Origin: Triangularia verruculosa
Lineage: Eukaryota; Ascomycota; Sordariomycetes; Sordariales; Podosporaceae
DNA: 64,000 bases
Assembly (NCBI GenBank): GCA_033296885.1
Contig: MU863956.1
Span: 1-64,000, forward strand
Reading direction: 5' to 3'
Of this stretch, positions 22,197 to 34,900 are shown in pieces. The position numbers were made by a program, and so were the translations under genes. How positions within the stretch are numbered: position 1 is the stretch's first letter; the number at the start of each line of letters is the position of its first letter. Below the pieces are notes generated by a model. That model did no database searches and was not told where the DNA came from. It saw nothing but the letters and a program-made list of their open reading frames with translations.

Positions 22197-23106
22197 ATGC
22201 CGGCCTCTAAGAACCGCCCAATGCAGCATATCGACCGGAAGTCTCTCTACACCAGTCTCGAGGCCCGAGTCAGATACTTGCATTCCTTTCTTGACTTTGG
22301 CGTTAGTAAGTGGCCATCTCTCCCCCTCTTTCCAAGCTGAACAACTCTAACCGATCCGATCAGGTGACATCGAAGCATTGAAGAGTGGCAGCAAATACAT
22401 CCAAGCTCTGATCCCAGCCGTCGTCAATATTGTGTACAAGAAACTGCTGCAGTATGATATTACCGCACGAGCCTTCACCACCAGGTCAACAGCGTTTGAG
22501 GGTCCCATGGACGAGCAACCAGACGAGGAAAGTCCCCAAATTCTCCATCGCAAGATGTTTCTCAGAGCATACCTTAAGAAGTTGTGTTCGGATCCTGCGC
22601 AGATGGAGTTCTGGGAGTACCTCGACAAAGTCGGCATGATGCACACTGGCATCGGCCGCACACACCCGTTACACATCGAGTACATCCATATCGGGGCTGG
22701 TCTCGCTGTCATTCAGGACGTCCTCACTGAGGCCATCCTCTCACATCCGCGTTTGCATATCCAGCGCAAAATCGCCATCGTCAAAGCACTTGGCAAGGTT
22801 ATCTGGATTCAGAACGATTTGTTCACAAAGTGGTATGTTCATGATGGCGAGGAGTTTACAGACGGCATGGACTTTGGTGAAATCGAGAAGGAGGGCTGGC
22901 TACACGGGAAGAAGGTCCTTAACGAGGAAGATGGCATTTCTGAGGGCAGCGATGACACAGCAACAGCTTGCCCCGCCGGCGGACAAAAGGGCAAAGACAG
23001 CCCCACAGCTGGTGTATGCCCATTCACGGGGATATCCTCAGACATGAAGAACCTGAAGATGCAAGATGATAAGCCCAATGTGGAAGTGACTGCCTCTGGG
23101 CAGTGA
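22197..23106 (+). CDS. Protoglobin / globin-sensor domain heme protein
   Basis: Two exons, 22197-22305 and 22364-23106, split by a 58-base intron (GTAAGT donor, phase 1), give 283 residues. The fold family is suggested by MEFWEYLDKVGMMHTG and by HPLHIEYIHIGAGL around the expected heme-binding helices, typical of single-domain protoglobins related to globin-coupled sensors. No signal peptide or membrane segment. The acidic, low-complexity C-terminal tail carries two Cys-Pro dipeptides, C239 (ACPAGG) and C255 (VCPFTG), which resemble heme regulatory motifs. Likely role: binding or sensing O2, NO or another heme ligand. No output domain such as cyclase or kinase is attached. Function in fungi is largely unknown. 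Confidence 0.75.
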
Positions 23107-23559
23107 ACGTGCAGCAATTTGCATGACTATTGGTTTCACGAGCAATGACTGGCATGGAGTGTAGAGGGTTGGTCTTTTCCTTGTACATATATTTTTAAAG
23201 CTCAGTTTCGTCCTTCACGTTTCAGACGGGAGACTGACCAACAGCCTGAGGCTGTCGTTTCTTACATGGTCAAAAAATATCATTTTCAGCTCAGATAATC
23301 CTGTGCCAGCCGCTGACCGCAACCAAATATTTGTTGTGCGACATGGAGCCGCACTGGTCGTCTGGGAAGGCTCCAGTCGTAAGGCAAGCTACCTACACTG
23401 CTGAGACTGCCACCACATTTGGGGGCGAGGAAGTGGGAGGGGAAGCCCCTTCTTCAACGACGGCATGATGTAGAATCTGGATTTGAGATCTTCCACCCAG
23501 TAAACGAACCTGCCTTACATTGGGCAAGTTCTTTCAGCATGGAGGTTGCAACGACTTGC
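23107..23559. other. Short gap after protoglobin
   Basis: About 450 bases with the likely protoglobin 3' UTR (ATATATTTTTAAAGC near 23185). No gene seen. Confidence 0.4.
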
Positions 23560-24420
23560 TCCAGGTACCTAGTCACAATAAGCCTCGGCCAATTTCCCAA
23601 AGCTTTTATGCTCAAAGATGCCTTGGATGAATGTGTTGAGCGGAAAGCCTCTGACGAAGCATATGAGGACCATTGCAGAGGTGCCTAGCGTTCATCTTCT
23701 TACACTCAGTCGTCCAGAACGGGACATCGAGCTTGGATTACAAAACATTTCCACACGGGTGCGACTGGAAGGTGCCAATGTTGACGCAGGCATTGCACTA
23801 TCTATCGGGCATCGGATGGAGTCCTCGGAACATGGGGCGAGAGCGTTCAAGCAAAGGTTCAGGACGTTTTGAGCTCAAAAGGCTAGAGGCATGTAAGTGA
23901 CGGTGCGGGACTCCAAATATCGTGAGCACCAAGGTCTAGGTAACCTATAGCTAAACAGGTTTCGCTGGGTGCAATTCCAGCTTGATGCCTTGGAAATCCG
24001 TACCAGCTCCAACGACATTGACGACGTGTTGTCGTCGCTCCCACAGGATCTCCCGGCAACGTATGAACGTATTTTGGCTCGACTAAAGAAGAAAAGCGTC
24101 AAAAATGTTCGACTGATATTATTAGCACTTGTCTCGGCTAGGTAGGTAAGCAAGATCTCAAAGTCGGCCAGTTCTCGGATGTTCTTCTCATCAACCCCAA
24201 CGGAAGCCCTCGCATCAGGAACGTTGGGATCTACTGGAACCGTCTTCTCACCGCTTGTTCGAGTCTTGTGTCACTTTCTCCGCCATCTCACTCAGCCGAT
24301 ATAGGTAAGTCAGGTAGCCAAACTCAAATACGGCTGGCCCACTTCTCGGTCAAGGAATATCTGATATCAGGTGGGATCAAGCTTGGAAAATCGAGCTATT
24401 TGCATCAGTCTTTTTGAGTC
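23560..24420 (+). pseudogene. NACHT-type NLR pseudogene
   Basis: Three pieces of a fungal NLR ATPase can be read in order. First is a Walker B-like segment (LKDALDEC, about 23605-23635). In another frame follows VHLLTLSRPERDIELGL (about 23687-23740) and downstream sequence to a TGA at 23870-23872, beyond which the same frame continues. Then an apparently intact 66-base intron (23893-23958, GTAAGT donor) joins GM to FRWVQFQLDALEI and LPQDLPATYERIL. After a TAG near 24141 and a further frame change comes LLTACSSLVSLSPP and the family signature LAHFSVKEYLISG. NLRs of this kind act in heterokaryon incompatibility and innate recognition. Frameshifts and stops make it non-functional. The N-terminal effector domain, Walker A and C-terminal repeats are not visible. 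Confidence 0.75.
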
Positions 24421-27400
24421 CCTCAGGGGGGTTGTGGACAGGTGGAAAATTCCCACGCATATTTTAGCTGGCGACGTATCTTATTCAGAGCCACTCCAGC
24501 GGCTTGAGATTCAAGATTCCGAAAGATATGGAGATGCCAACTTGTAGAACCAAATTGACGTCCTTGTCCACAGGTAAGGTAAGGTGGTATCAGAAGTTCC
24601 GTACACCTACAGCGATGGACGCGGTTGAATGGCTGATGATTGGATGTTCCAAGGGAACGGACATGAGTACAGATTTAGTGTTTCTAAGAGAGTCTTTGAG
24701 AAAAGTGATGACAAGTAGAATGGAAGCTACGGTACGAAGGGGACCGGTGAGCAGGTTCAGATAGTTGGGCCACAATAGGTAGACTGGGTAGAATTTGTGT
24801 TTCGGAGGACACATAACATTTACTGAGATCCAGATTCATCCTTTGGATACCTAGGTAGTAGAGTCGAGGTGGTCAAGTGAATCTTGAAAGCAACGCAAGG
24901 GTGTGTTAGAAGTTTAGCGAGCAACGGAACTTCCCAGTTTTTTATGCTACTCGGAACTGGCAGCAGACAATGCCTACCTGTTGATTCTCAGGCTTTTCAC
25001 CTTCCTCTAGTTCATTTTGCCATCTAGTTGGCTTGGCCTCATCAGTCTCACTCAAACGCTCAAATCATATGTTCAATTGTTAGGTACGCTGAGAATTCGT
25101 GTCGTGAAATCGTATAGTTGCCTTAATCAGCCTGATACTACTTGATGCTCGCAGATTATATCCGTTTGATACCCGAAAACATACGATAACCGCGCGGACC
25201 ATAAGTACACATGATGCGGAACTAGGATCTACGCAATGACATTCGATTTTTGGTCATCACACCACCGACTGGAAATTCGCAACGCTAGCCCGTCAACTGC
25301 CGGCTTTGCCGTTTATACGTTGCCAAACCTGGTGCTGTCCGTAGGTAGTGCACGGAAAGCTCCGTGGGTGTGTCTGAAAATTCCTTCAATCCACCACGCC
25401 AAGGATCACCAGTCGTGGTGTTGTGGAGAACGGGGTTTAGTGTATGTACGCAGAGGTTGATGAGAAGGGGGAGAAAAAAAAAACCGAATACGATCAAGCC
25501 GCGGGAGTAACGTTTGTGGAATGTGGAACAGGTCGCACGCACACCCGACACACACGTTGTGGGCACGTGGCATTTCGTTAATCTCCGGAAGGCTTGCTTC
25601 CATCCTTTCTTCACAAGCCGGCGGTGAAACGGTTCTGGGGGGCAACAACGACGAAGTAACTCGGCCAATGCGTTTGAAACTTCTCTTCATAATCGCGATA
25701 AGATTGGCCAGTTTTTTTCTTGTTGGTGACCGCTTCTCTTATTCCCGGGGGACCTGAGAAGAAGGGGGAAACAGATGCCCTGCTCACAAGAAGGGCAAGA
25801 CAAAATGTGGGGATGATGGAAAATGCGTCAAAAGAGCATTCAAGCACAAAAGAGAAAAGTAGAACCCCCACCCAGACTGGTAACGTCGTAGTATAGTGTA
25901 CCCCACGTAAGGAGCGATGGAGTTTTGCTGTATAAGTCGGCGATCTCTAAAATCAGAAGGGGTTAAGGAGCGAACAGGGGTCCGCTGCCGAAACTACGAA
26001 GAGAAACAGCGAGCGATGCCATGTCGGGGGGCTTCGATTTTGTGTCCTCTGTACCGGTACTGCAAAGGAAAGAAGACTTGCGTCTGACAAAGCGGCGTGG
26101 CAACGACTGAGTTCTAACCTGATGTATCTATAGCTAGGGAGCTAGGCTTGGAGGAGAAATCTAAGCGGATGCGCGCCTTGTCACAACTGGACAGCTGCAT
26201 CTTGCTGCTCGGGTGCGGGAAGGGCCTGCCAAGCGATAATATATCGAAGCAACCTGGTTTGTGCGCATCTGACTGAAGAAAAACATGCATGCAGAGGAGC
26301 ATCATCATGCACGAGTACGACTGACTTGCAGCCGCAAGTTTCCTCGGGTCAAGGGCAGCCACTGAAGGCACTGTTGCAGAAACGCCACTTCACACACCAC
26401 TTCAATCACCGGTCCGGCATGGTTTCGGCAGCGAGGTCGCCGATCGACCAGCTCCCAGCTCCCAGCTTGCTTCGGAATCCCCTGCATGTCTTGACGATGT
26501 CAGGAGCTAGACTGGGCGAGCTCGGCGGTTGATGTCGACGGTCCACTCGGCATTGGTATGCCCTTGCATCGCGTCCCAGTGCTGTCAGAGCGCGACATGC
26601 ACATCGACGTACTTGAAGGACAAGAGCTGACCGCATATCAGACGATTTTAGAAGGGATGGTGGTGAAGACCTCGAGTCGTATCCACAGAGGATCGTGTTT
26701 TGAGTCGATGAGATTACCGCTTGGGTCAAAAATCGACAGCTTTTGGCCCGGAGTCCAGGTCTTGGCGGGGTCATCGTCGACAAACTTGGCCCAAGAATCA
26801 GCATATCATGACACGGTTATTACTCCGGTCGCAGGTCGGGGGATTATTTTACAGTGGAAAAGGACTGCCGCCCAATGCCGGAGATTTCCCGTCGACCTGG
26901 TCTGATATTACCATCCATCTCATCTCAAACTCTCGACAAGACTTCGGCCTGATGGGAGAGTAACCAAGGGTAAATGGCGCCCTCGCCCCACCGTCTATCG
27001 TCTTGACGCATCTGTTCCTGTACGGTAGCTCGGGCTTTAGGTAGACACGACTGAACAGCAGCGCCTGAGCGCATAATTCGTGTCGTAGTAAGTTGTCTCT
27101 GATATGGCTTGACCTGGGGTGGGCCGTGATACCGACGTCCAATCCACGCTTTTGTGATATGCGTTTTGGCGTGCCGGCCACGATGTTTAGGAAATGCAGC
27201 TGAACGCAAATTTGCCGTTTGCTTGCTGATGAACATGAACATCAGTTCGGGCCGTTCCTTGCCCTGTGACGTGATGTGGTTAATGGTTGATGCTTGGTGG
27301 GCAGGGTACGGGTGTTTGGCTCTTAAATGTGGAATTCCCTGCAGATGGTGGGGCTCCAGCTGCGGGGTCCAGGTCTAAGAGCAGGGGCTTTCAGGAACAG

Positions 27401-30400
27401 GAACCATCAGTGCTCACAGAAAACGTGTTCGGGCTGCATTGCAGCTCTTCTTTGACATCCCCTCTTTTGAATCCCTGCCGTCGCCGCCGCCGTGTGTGAT
27501 TCCACTCTGTACCAGCCACTGGACGCTCTGTGCATGTCCCTCGCGCCGCTACAACGTCGTCTTAACAGCCCACTGGCTACAAGACGAATTGATGGACAGC
27601 GAAAAGGCCGCCATTCCGGGTGATCAATAGGTCAATGCCAGGGCACCCCTCGCAGCCCAAAACAGCCTCAACCGAATCCCGTCACGCATAGCGACGACCT
27701 CCCACGCTCCCACGCTCCTTCCTTATCCTGACCCTCCACACGAGGCGCTCAACGTTTGTGATCGTCCCGGAACGTTATGGCTGCATCCGCCATCGAGTTG
27801 TCTATGCGTGCCCGGGGAGAGAAGGGCAGGGGACCGGGGAACTGGGCCGTGAAGAGATTCCATCTTGAGGGCCTCGAGCTGTCACGTCCGTTCGGAGATG
27901 GTGGACTTGGCAGAAAACAGTGCTCAGCCAAGCAACCAAGTTCGTTAACGTTGCACTCAGTCGCCGTTGCGACAAAAAAAGATCAAATCGGACCCGCAAA
28001 CATATGACGGAATGCCCCATTCCTATCCATGCAGCGGGGCGAGCAGCAAGCAATTTGACATGTAGAGAGGGGAGCAGCTACAACACCATCTCGACAATCA
28101 CAGACGACTGCCAAACAAGATACTCCCCGCTTATGGTTGATCTGTCACATTTTGTCGTTTCGTTGTCGGCAGAAACGACCAGCAAGATACGCAGTGTCTG
28201 TCTACTCACAGCAACGTGCCGTGTCGTGGGGGTTCCGTCCCAGCCGCAAGCATAGTCTGGAACGACCGACGAGAAAGATTCTGAGCAAGGACGCAATATA
28301 CTAGAAATAGCCTCAGGACAACCTACTCAGCCATATATTAGCGCCCTTCCACCATTGTGGCCCTTACCAGCTATGATATTGACAGGCCAAATTATGGCTA
28401 GCTCACCACAGCCGCCAACAGAGCGTTTATCGGGCTGACAACCAGCAAGTTCGTCAGCATGCCGCCCTCAGCAACAGGTGATGACTTGTTATCATCAGGC
28501 AGTTATTTCTCTTGGTCCCTGCGCAGATCGCCAACCTTGCGTGCATGCTAGAACAGGGTAGCTTTCCCCACAGCGGTTTCGGCGAGCTTCACGATGTGTT
28601 CCGTGGGGAGTTTGTCTTCAGCCGGCAGATCGCATCTCCGTTTTGGGCAGCCCGGATCTGCCTTCCACAAGCAGCTGAGACATCGCTTCAGAACAGAGGT
28701 CATCTCAAGCATCGGCAGTTTACTGAGATCTCCCATACTCGCACATATGCAAGCTTATTACTGAAAACCCGAAAGCTGGGGATACGAGCCTTGAGCCCCC
28801 TGGGAGAGACATGTCTTCCGTGTCTCGTTCGGGGCTCGCTTCATTGGGGCATGCTGAAAGTGACGAACGGCCATTTTCACTTGCTCTTGCTCAGCCCGCT
28901 TTACGTCAATTTGCACATTGGGTGAGGTTGCATCATCAAGTACTACCAAAGATGCCTGCCATTATAGCCCTCCATCTCGAAAACCAAAAACGGTTTCGAA
29001 TCTCCCGGAAGGGAAAGCCAAGCCGTCAGGCTCATCCAGCATCATGGTGAACAGCCCAGATCTGGGTGGACTTTGCTCCCTGAAGCCTGCGTGCATGAGT
29101 GCAATGGGCGATGTTACGGCACGCAAAGCACTCTCTTGACACTGGTGCTTTGACCTCGCCATCAGTCTTTTTTGACTTTTCGAAATTGTCTCGAGAATGA
29201 CGGCCCCGCAGCGTGGTGTTCCCGAACTACTCCACCATACGTCCGCACTCGATGGAATTTTGCGTGTCCAATGGCGTTTGTAACCTAGATGGTGGGCAGT
29301 CATGTGGATTTGATACTGTTTATGGCTCAATGCGTCGTGCTTCACCCCCTTCACCACCACCTATGACCCAATGGCCGTCCCAAGGAACACTGCTGCAGTC
29401 CTGCAAGGCATCCATCATGTTCGCACACACACTCAATATACGGATATCTGGAAGCCAAATATTGAGCTTACATACTTTGTCGGGACCAGAGAAACACAAA
29501 GTCGGGCAAGATGCTGGATATTCATGCACACTCTTTGTCTGATATTGCTAATCTCAGAAACCACCATCCCCACAACCAAAAGGTCATCTGCCCAACGTCG
29601 ATGCTATAGCAGCTCCGAATTATGACCTTCTTCTCGTCTGGTTTCGCAGAGCTCGATAACCGCCCAACTTCGGTCGGCCGCATGTCACCAAGTACCGGAT
29701 CGTCCATGAAGCGGTGCATCAGTGGTCCAAAGTTTCTGGAGATGTCGCGGATTTGCTCGGCGTCGTCAGTGCGCAGACCAGGGCAAGCTTTTTGGAGCAG
29801 CAAAACACACGCCACTCCTCCGTTCCACACTCTTTTGCTCACTTTTCGCTACTGCTGCGCACAAGCCTCGTGCACACCCTTTTTTTTTCACCAATCCCAT
29901 CTCATCAATCACGTCTCCTTCGACTGGAGGAGAAGATGGGATCGGAGATAATCCGGTTGAGGGTCGTCTGTCTCCTTCTCATCACCTTCCGTGCACGCTC
30001 CACATCCCACCCTTCCCGTCCGTTCACCCCCTGAGCTCTGCTCGTCACCCCACCACCCCACCAAACATCCCCTTGCCCCGGTGCTCCAAGCTCTGCCCCT
30101 CAGACGCACTCGCGAATGCAAGGGCACACACTGAGGAATGCTGCCGATTTACCTCGCAGGATGCACGCGTCGCTTCGAGACGGATAAGCTCTGGGCTCTG
30201 GTTGGCTCCCAGGCACGAGGGGAAAGTGTCATCCATCAAGGTGCACAATCTGAGGAGACCGACATGCGGTGCTTTTCTCGGAACTCTCTCTCAACGCGCT
30301 GCCCGCTTTTTGGGACCGTTGCCCGTTGTCCGCTGCCCGCTGCGAGACTTGCACGTGCGCCATCTACATTTTTTTTTTTTTTTCAGAGGACCTCCATCCC

Positions 30401-31232
30401 CGGTCCCCTGTCCGAAAACCACGACGAAACCACGCATCGGTGCGATGACCTGCATGGATAGGACCATTCAGTATTCGTACCCGTCGCCGCGCAGACCGTT
30501 TTCTTTCTGCCCGCCCCACATGTGACGGCCAAACTCAGGTACCCAGGACCAGGGCCGTTTCGACTGCCCTGGGCCGGGAGAGTACCTCTTTGACCATCGT
30601 TTACCTTTCCTCTTTCTTGGCCCTCTTGATGAGCCCATGCTATACAATGGACAGGCAGGCATTGGGCCAAGACAGTGATATTTCCCTGTTTCCATCAGCT
30701 CTTAACATGGAGCCACATCCACCACACCCCTTCCTCGTTGCTATTTTCCTTTGCTTCATGTAGAGACCTCTCTTTGCACTGTCCAACATACGACGATCAC
30801 GCCCGGCTCCACACTATCCCAGGACATAAATGCGGACGGTGATTTGTTCAGGAGCCTGAATCCACCAGCATACCACGTACTGGCCAAACACCGACACAGC
30901 TGTCCTGGTTTGCCGTTCTCTACCTGCCGCCTCATAGGGACCGTTAACCGTGAAAAGCCACTCAGCTTGGGCCAACTGGCATTTCTGATATCTCTTCGGG
31001 TTATTTAGTTTCCAGCAACCACCCGCAACGGTCAAGACAGGGGGCCCGTGGAGACATATCTGGGGTGGTGTTCTGAGGGTTCTCCATACGCATAGAATCC
31101 CGCTTGATTTACGCCTCAGCCTTCTGACCTTGTTCTTGCCTTTACGCTTCGTCTCCGGAGTGGGGTCCATCTATACTGGGTCTCGGTTGCATTCCAACTA
31201 TACCCCCATCCACACTGTATCTCTTTTTTGTT
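24421..31232. other. Gene-poor 6.8 kb interval
   Basis: I see no gene I can support. The first few hundred bases after the NLR pseudogene may hold more of its decayed tail (a readable fragment near 24475-24560). Elsewhere open frames up to about 270 codons occur, but they are low-complexity, overlap on both strands and lack domains. There are poly-A/T tracts near 25470 and 29880 and a T tract at about 30366-30382. The far end must contain the promoter of the small Cys/His-rich protein gene. Confidence 0.5.
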
Positions 31233-31240
31233 TATATAAA
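31233..31240 (+). promoter_or_regulatory. TATA box of the small Cys/His-rich protein gene
   Basis: TATATAAA within TTTGTTTATATAAACTC, about 220 bases before the ATG and upstream of a probable 5' UTR intron. Confidence 0.55.
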
Positions 31241-31359
31241 CTCGGGTCACTGCCTCCTCTCTTTCAGTCCTCAACCATCTCATCACCAAATTCAGCACGT
31301 TGCCCTTGCCTCACCATCTCAACAATACTCAGTCTGACCAGCATCAGACATTTGACTCT

Positions 31360-31419
31360 GTACGTGCGGTGTGCCGTCCTCGGTTTGTCTCGATCCACCA
31401 AGCTGACTCCTTTCTATAG
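31360..31419 (+). other. Probable 5' UTR intron
   Basis: Donor GTACGT at 31360, branch-point-like GCTGAC near 31402-31407 and acceptor CTATAG ending at 31419 form a 60-base interval of normal fungal intron form, 40 bases before the small ORF start. Confidence 0.6.
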
Positions 31420-31459
31420 ACAACACACTCACACACACGCGCGCACTCAGACACAGAAA

Positions 31460-31624
31460 ATGTGCGACTTCACCAAAAACTATTACATTTATACGGGCTG
31501 TGTCGACCCCGGAGTCCACTTCTTCCGCACCTCGGTTGACGGAAGCCGTCAACAGTCGTGTCCCAGAGGCCCTCACGAGCGCTACATCATGCAGCCCGGA
31601 CAGTGCCCCCTCTGCCACGGCTGA
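31460..31624 (+). CDS. 54-residue Cys/His-rich small protein
   Basis: A complete ORF of 54 residues from ATG at 31460 to TGA at 31622-31624. Cys at 2, 14, 34, 49 and 52 and His at 20, 39 and 53, with a terminal CPLC pair, suggest a small metal-binding or disulfide-linked fold. There is no signal peptide or membrane segment. A well-formed TATA box (31233-31240) and a probable 5' UTR intron (31360-31419) in front of it support a real transcript. The pattern (YIYTGC, DPGVHFFRTSVDG, GPHERYI) looks constrained rather than random, and I have an unverified impression of similar small proteins in other Sordariomycetes. Function unknown. Confidence 0.65.
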   Translation: MCDFTKNYYIYTGCVDPGVHFFRTSVDGSRQQSCPRGPHERYIMQPGQCPLCHG

Positions 31625-31656
31625 AGAAGGACGGACTACGCAACAGTCCTCTATTC

Positions 31657-31676
31657 TTTTTTTTTTTTTTTTTTTT
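31657..31676. repeat. Poly-T tract of 20 bases
   Basis: An uninterrupted run of 20 T, 33 bases after the stop of the small protein gene. Confidence 0.9.
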
Positions 31677-31841
31677 CACGCTCAGAATCTCGCAAACGAC
31701 AAGATGTACCAACAACAACAATAACAGTAACAACACCAACGATGCCCACACCCTGATGAATGAAATGACTTTCTTTTTTTTCATCTTGGAGCTTTCCTTT
31801 TCCGATTTGGGGAAGGCGAACGGCGTTTCTTTTGCATAATT

Positions 31842-31859
31842 ATCATCATCATCATCATC
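31842..31859. repeat. (ATC)6 microsatellite
   Basis: Six perfect ATC units in the likely 3' region of the small protein gene. Confidence 0.9.
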
Positions 31860-31970
31860 GGCATCAATTCTTTTTTTTTCCTTTTTCATTCTTTTTTATC
31901 TGGGAGCGGAACGCAAAAAATACCTTCAGTCTTTACCAATCTTTGTAATTCGACATGTGTCTTTTGGGGA

Positions 31971-31996
31971 ACACACACACACACACACACACACAC
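31971..31996. repeat. (AC)13 microsatellite
   Basis: Thirteen perfect AC units, the longest dinucleotide repeat seen in the window. Confidence 0.9.
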
Positions 31997-34900
31997 CCAC
32001 GTCTAAACTCTCTCTGTCAAATCGGAAGACCCAGCTACCTACATCGCCAAATGAATTTGAGGGACACCACCACTACTACCACAGCCATAACATCAACTGG
32101 AAGTACCCGGACGGATGACGGGAGGGTAGAGAGACGGAACGGGAAAGGTCAGGAAGCAAAAGCAAGTAAGCTGCGCTAGAGCTGCGCCGAGAGTTAAAAA
32201 AAAAGGGGAAAGAGTCAGGAACATGGAAGAGTGTGGGCCTTTCTTGGAAGCGGTGGATGGAGGGGGAAGACGCTCCGGTTTTACAAGTGGGGGAAACGAA
32301 ATGTTTTTGGCCTCTCGGTGGGGGGCTGTTCTCTGATGGCGTGTTGCTGGTTGGGCTGTGGTTGGTTGAGGAACATCAACATTTTTTGTGGCTCCCACTT
32401 CCCCCTCCCCCCTTCTCTTCCCTCCCCTTTCTTCAGAAGAAAGAGCCGGGCAAGGCTTGGGCTTGTGGTGTGTGTGTAATAATGCTTGTGTTAGTGTGCC
32501 AGCCGTTTGCGTTATTTAGCAATTATACCCCCTCTCTATCGTCATCTGCTCTGCTCTTTCTCTGGTTGTCATGATATCAGATGTCAAGTGTAACAAAACA
32601 TGTTAAAGCATGAGGATATAAAAGAAAGAGGTCAGACAGAATTAATGGGTTGGAGACTAACACGTCGTCGTGATTACAGAACTGGTGGCGCGGCTTGCCA
32701 TTCTCGGATCACGATGCGGCTAACTCAGCCGGTTGTGGGCATGGACAGTGATAAATGTGAGACTATCTCCTGATGCTACATGAGTCCGGCGAAAATAAAT
32801 TGAGACAGCTGACGTGGTCAGGCTGTCATCATCGCCCTTCGTGAGGGAAGGTCTAAGAGAGGCAACAGTGAGCGTGGAGAAGAGCCACCCGGAGCAGCTC
32901 CATTCGGAATCCGTCACGGATCATCATGATCGAAGGGCAGGTAATGGAACATCACAGACGCTTGGTCGTGGACTACTGGACGAAGGTTCTCGGAGAGTGG
33001 AAGGGAACGGAGCGAGACCACCACTACCACTCAGTGCGGGTGTGCGTGGTTGTGGGCGGATGGGTAGGCGGCCATGCATGCATGTCTCTCCTTATACTAA
33101 GCAGCAGGTTGCTTCTTCAACAAAGCAAAACGACACTGGTCTTGTCGAGTGAGGCCTCTTATTGCATGTCTTATACGTGTCCTGGCCCAGACTAGGCCCA
33201 AAGGCTGCAGGTGTGGACGTGATGGGCGTCAAGGGGGGGTGAAGAGCGAGGTGTGATTCTTGTTCGTACTGATTACCACCTATGGATGGGCAGGGGATAT
33301 TGAGTATGCCAGTGATACAGCATGATCCCTGGGTGATTAGAGAAGAGGCACAGATATGGGAGGCAACAACAAAGACAGCCATCACGACTCGGCCTGTCTC
33401 ACCCGCAGGACCTCGCTCATCGAGTTGACTAGGCTGGTGTCATCACCAGTGCCAACTTAACTTGCTGACTTCTAATATCGCGAGAGATTCTGCCTGTTCA
33501 AGACATGGTCAGCAGCCCACGCCGTAGTCCAGTCGGAATCCGCCGAGTCTTATGGCGCCTTCACCACACAACATCCCTGGAGTGACCGTGTGCCAGCTCC
33601 ACCAACATGCCAGAGAGACCGGTAAACCTGACAAACGAGGAAGCCAAAGTGGTGGGTGGCGTGGTTCAGCGGCTGTCGTGAGACGATAAGCTGCGTCCCC
33701 GGAGGAGGGGATCGACCTGCTCCGCCTAATGGCGGCCGAGAGGGCAGCTGGGAGGGGTGAAGAAGAGGAAGAAGAGGGGGGGGGGCCCCATGACTGGTGA
33801 CACATTGATGTGCTGGCAACGCTATCTTGCTCCTCATGGCGGCGCCATCCCCGCGGCAGCAGCGAATTTGACTATGGGGGGAGACCTAAAGAGGCGACCA
33901 GAAGGGTGTATAGTAGTGCTTCGATATAGCCTGCTGCCGACTACCCATGTTCCCCTCACGACGGAAACTCGCCCTCGCCCTCGCCCTCTTTCCCCTCTCC
34001 ATGACAAACTTGGCTGTCATACGGGAGGCATTAAGTCTGCCGAAGCTAAACTTGGTAAATTGAGCAACAATCGGTTCCACCAACCAGGCATGGTGGCATC
34101 ATCAGTCAGGCAGGCAACTGCAGTGTGCCCCCCTCCTCCTGTAAAGAAAATGAGGGAATATGTGGCAGTACGGTGGAAGATACTTCTTATCTCCTTCCAG
34201 AGGGCAATGATAGGGGGCGCATACAGAGAGATATCTGTACACCTCAAGGCGGAGGATAGGAACTATCCGTTTGGGTAATCTTTTTGGTACGTGTAATGGC
34301 GCAATTATGGCGATCTTGCGAGGGAAACGAGCGGGAATTCCGCGTGGGGAGAAGGCACCTCGATTTGAGCTGAAGTGAAGACTATGAGGGAGGAGGATAT
34401 GGCGAATCGGGACGCCGCCTTGACTCCACAAACAAACCACCTTCCTCTAGGCTCAAGCCCACGAATGATATCTGGTGTGACCGGCTGCCAATGGGCAGCA
34501 TCTCCCCTGCAACGATCTTCTCACGGCGGGCTGCATGTAAAAGGATTTGAGCGAGACTATCGTGCCCTTGGCGTCACTGCGTATCACCGTAACCCATTGT
34601 TCCCCCGAAGCGACCTCGGGGTTCCGTGGCTTCGCACATCATGACAAGCATTCGTACAGACTTAAAATATGTGTGGCCGGTGCATTATAGCACCGAATCA
34701 GCATGGCGGATATGCTAGAGGTGACAGGACAGCACCACAGCTGGGCACAAGATATGTCTGCTGCATGGTTGGGAGCAAGGTCAACCATACCGACATGGGA
34801 CGGGCGAGCACGGACCGATAGAACATGGCTAGGACAACGGTCATGGTTGATCCGCGATTCGACAGTCAAACGACGCCGGAGATCAGAAACTGGGATCTGG

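Noticed and set aside
29722..30525. 267-codon open frame on the plus strand
   Set aside because: Pro/Arg/Phe-rich low-complexity translation through poly-T and C-rich sequence, no domain, competing frames on both strands.
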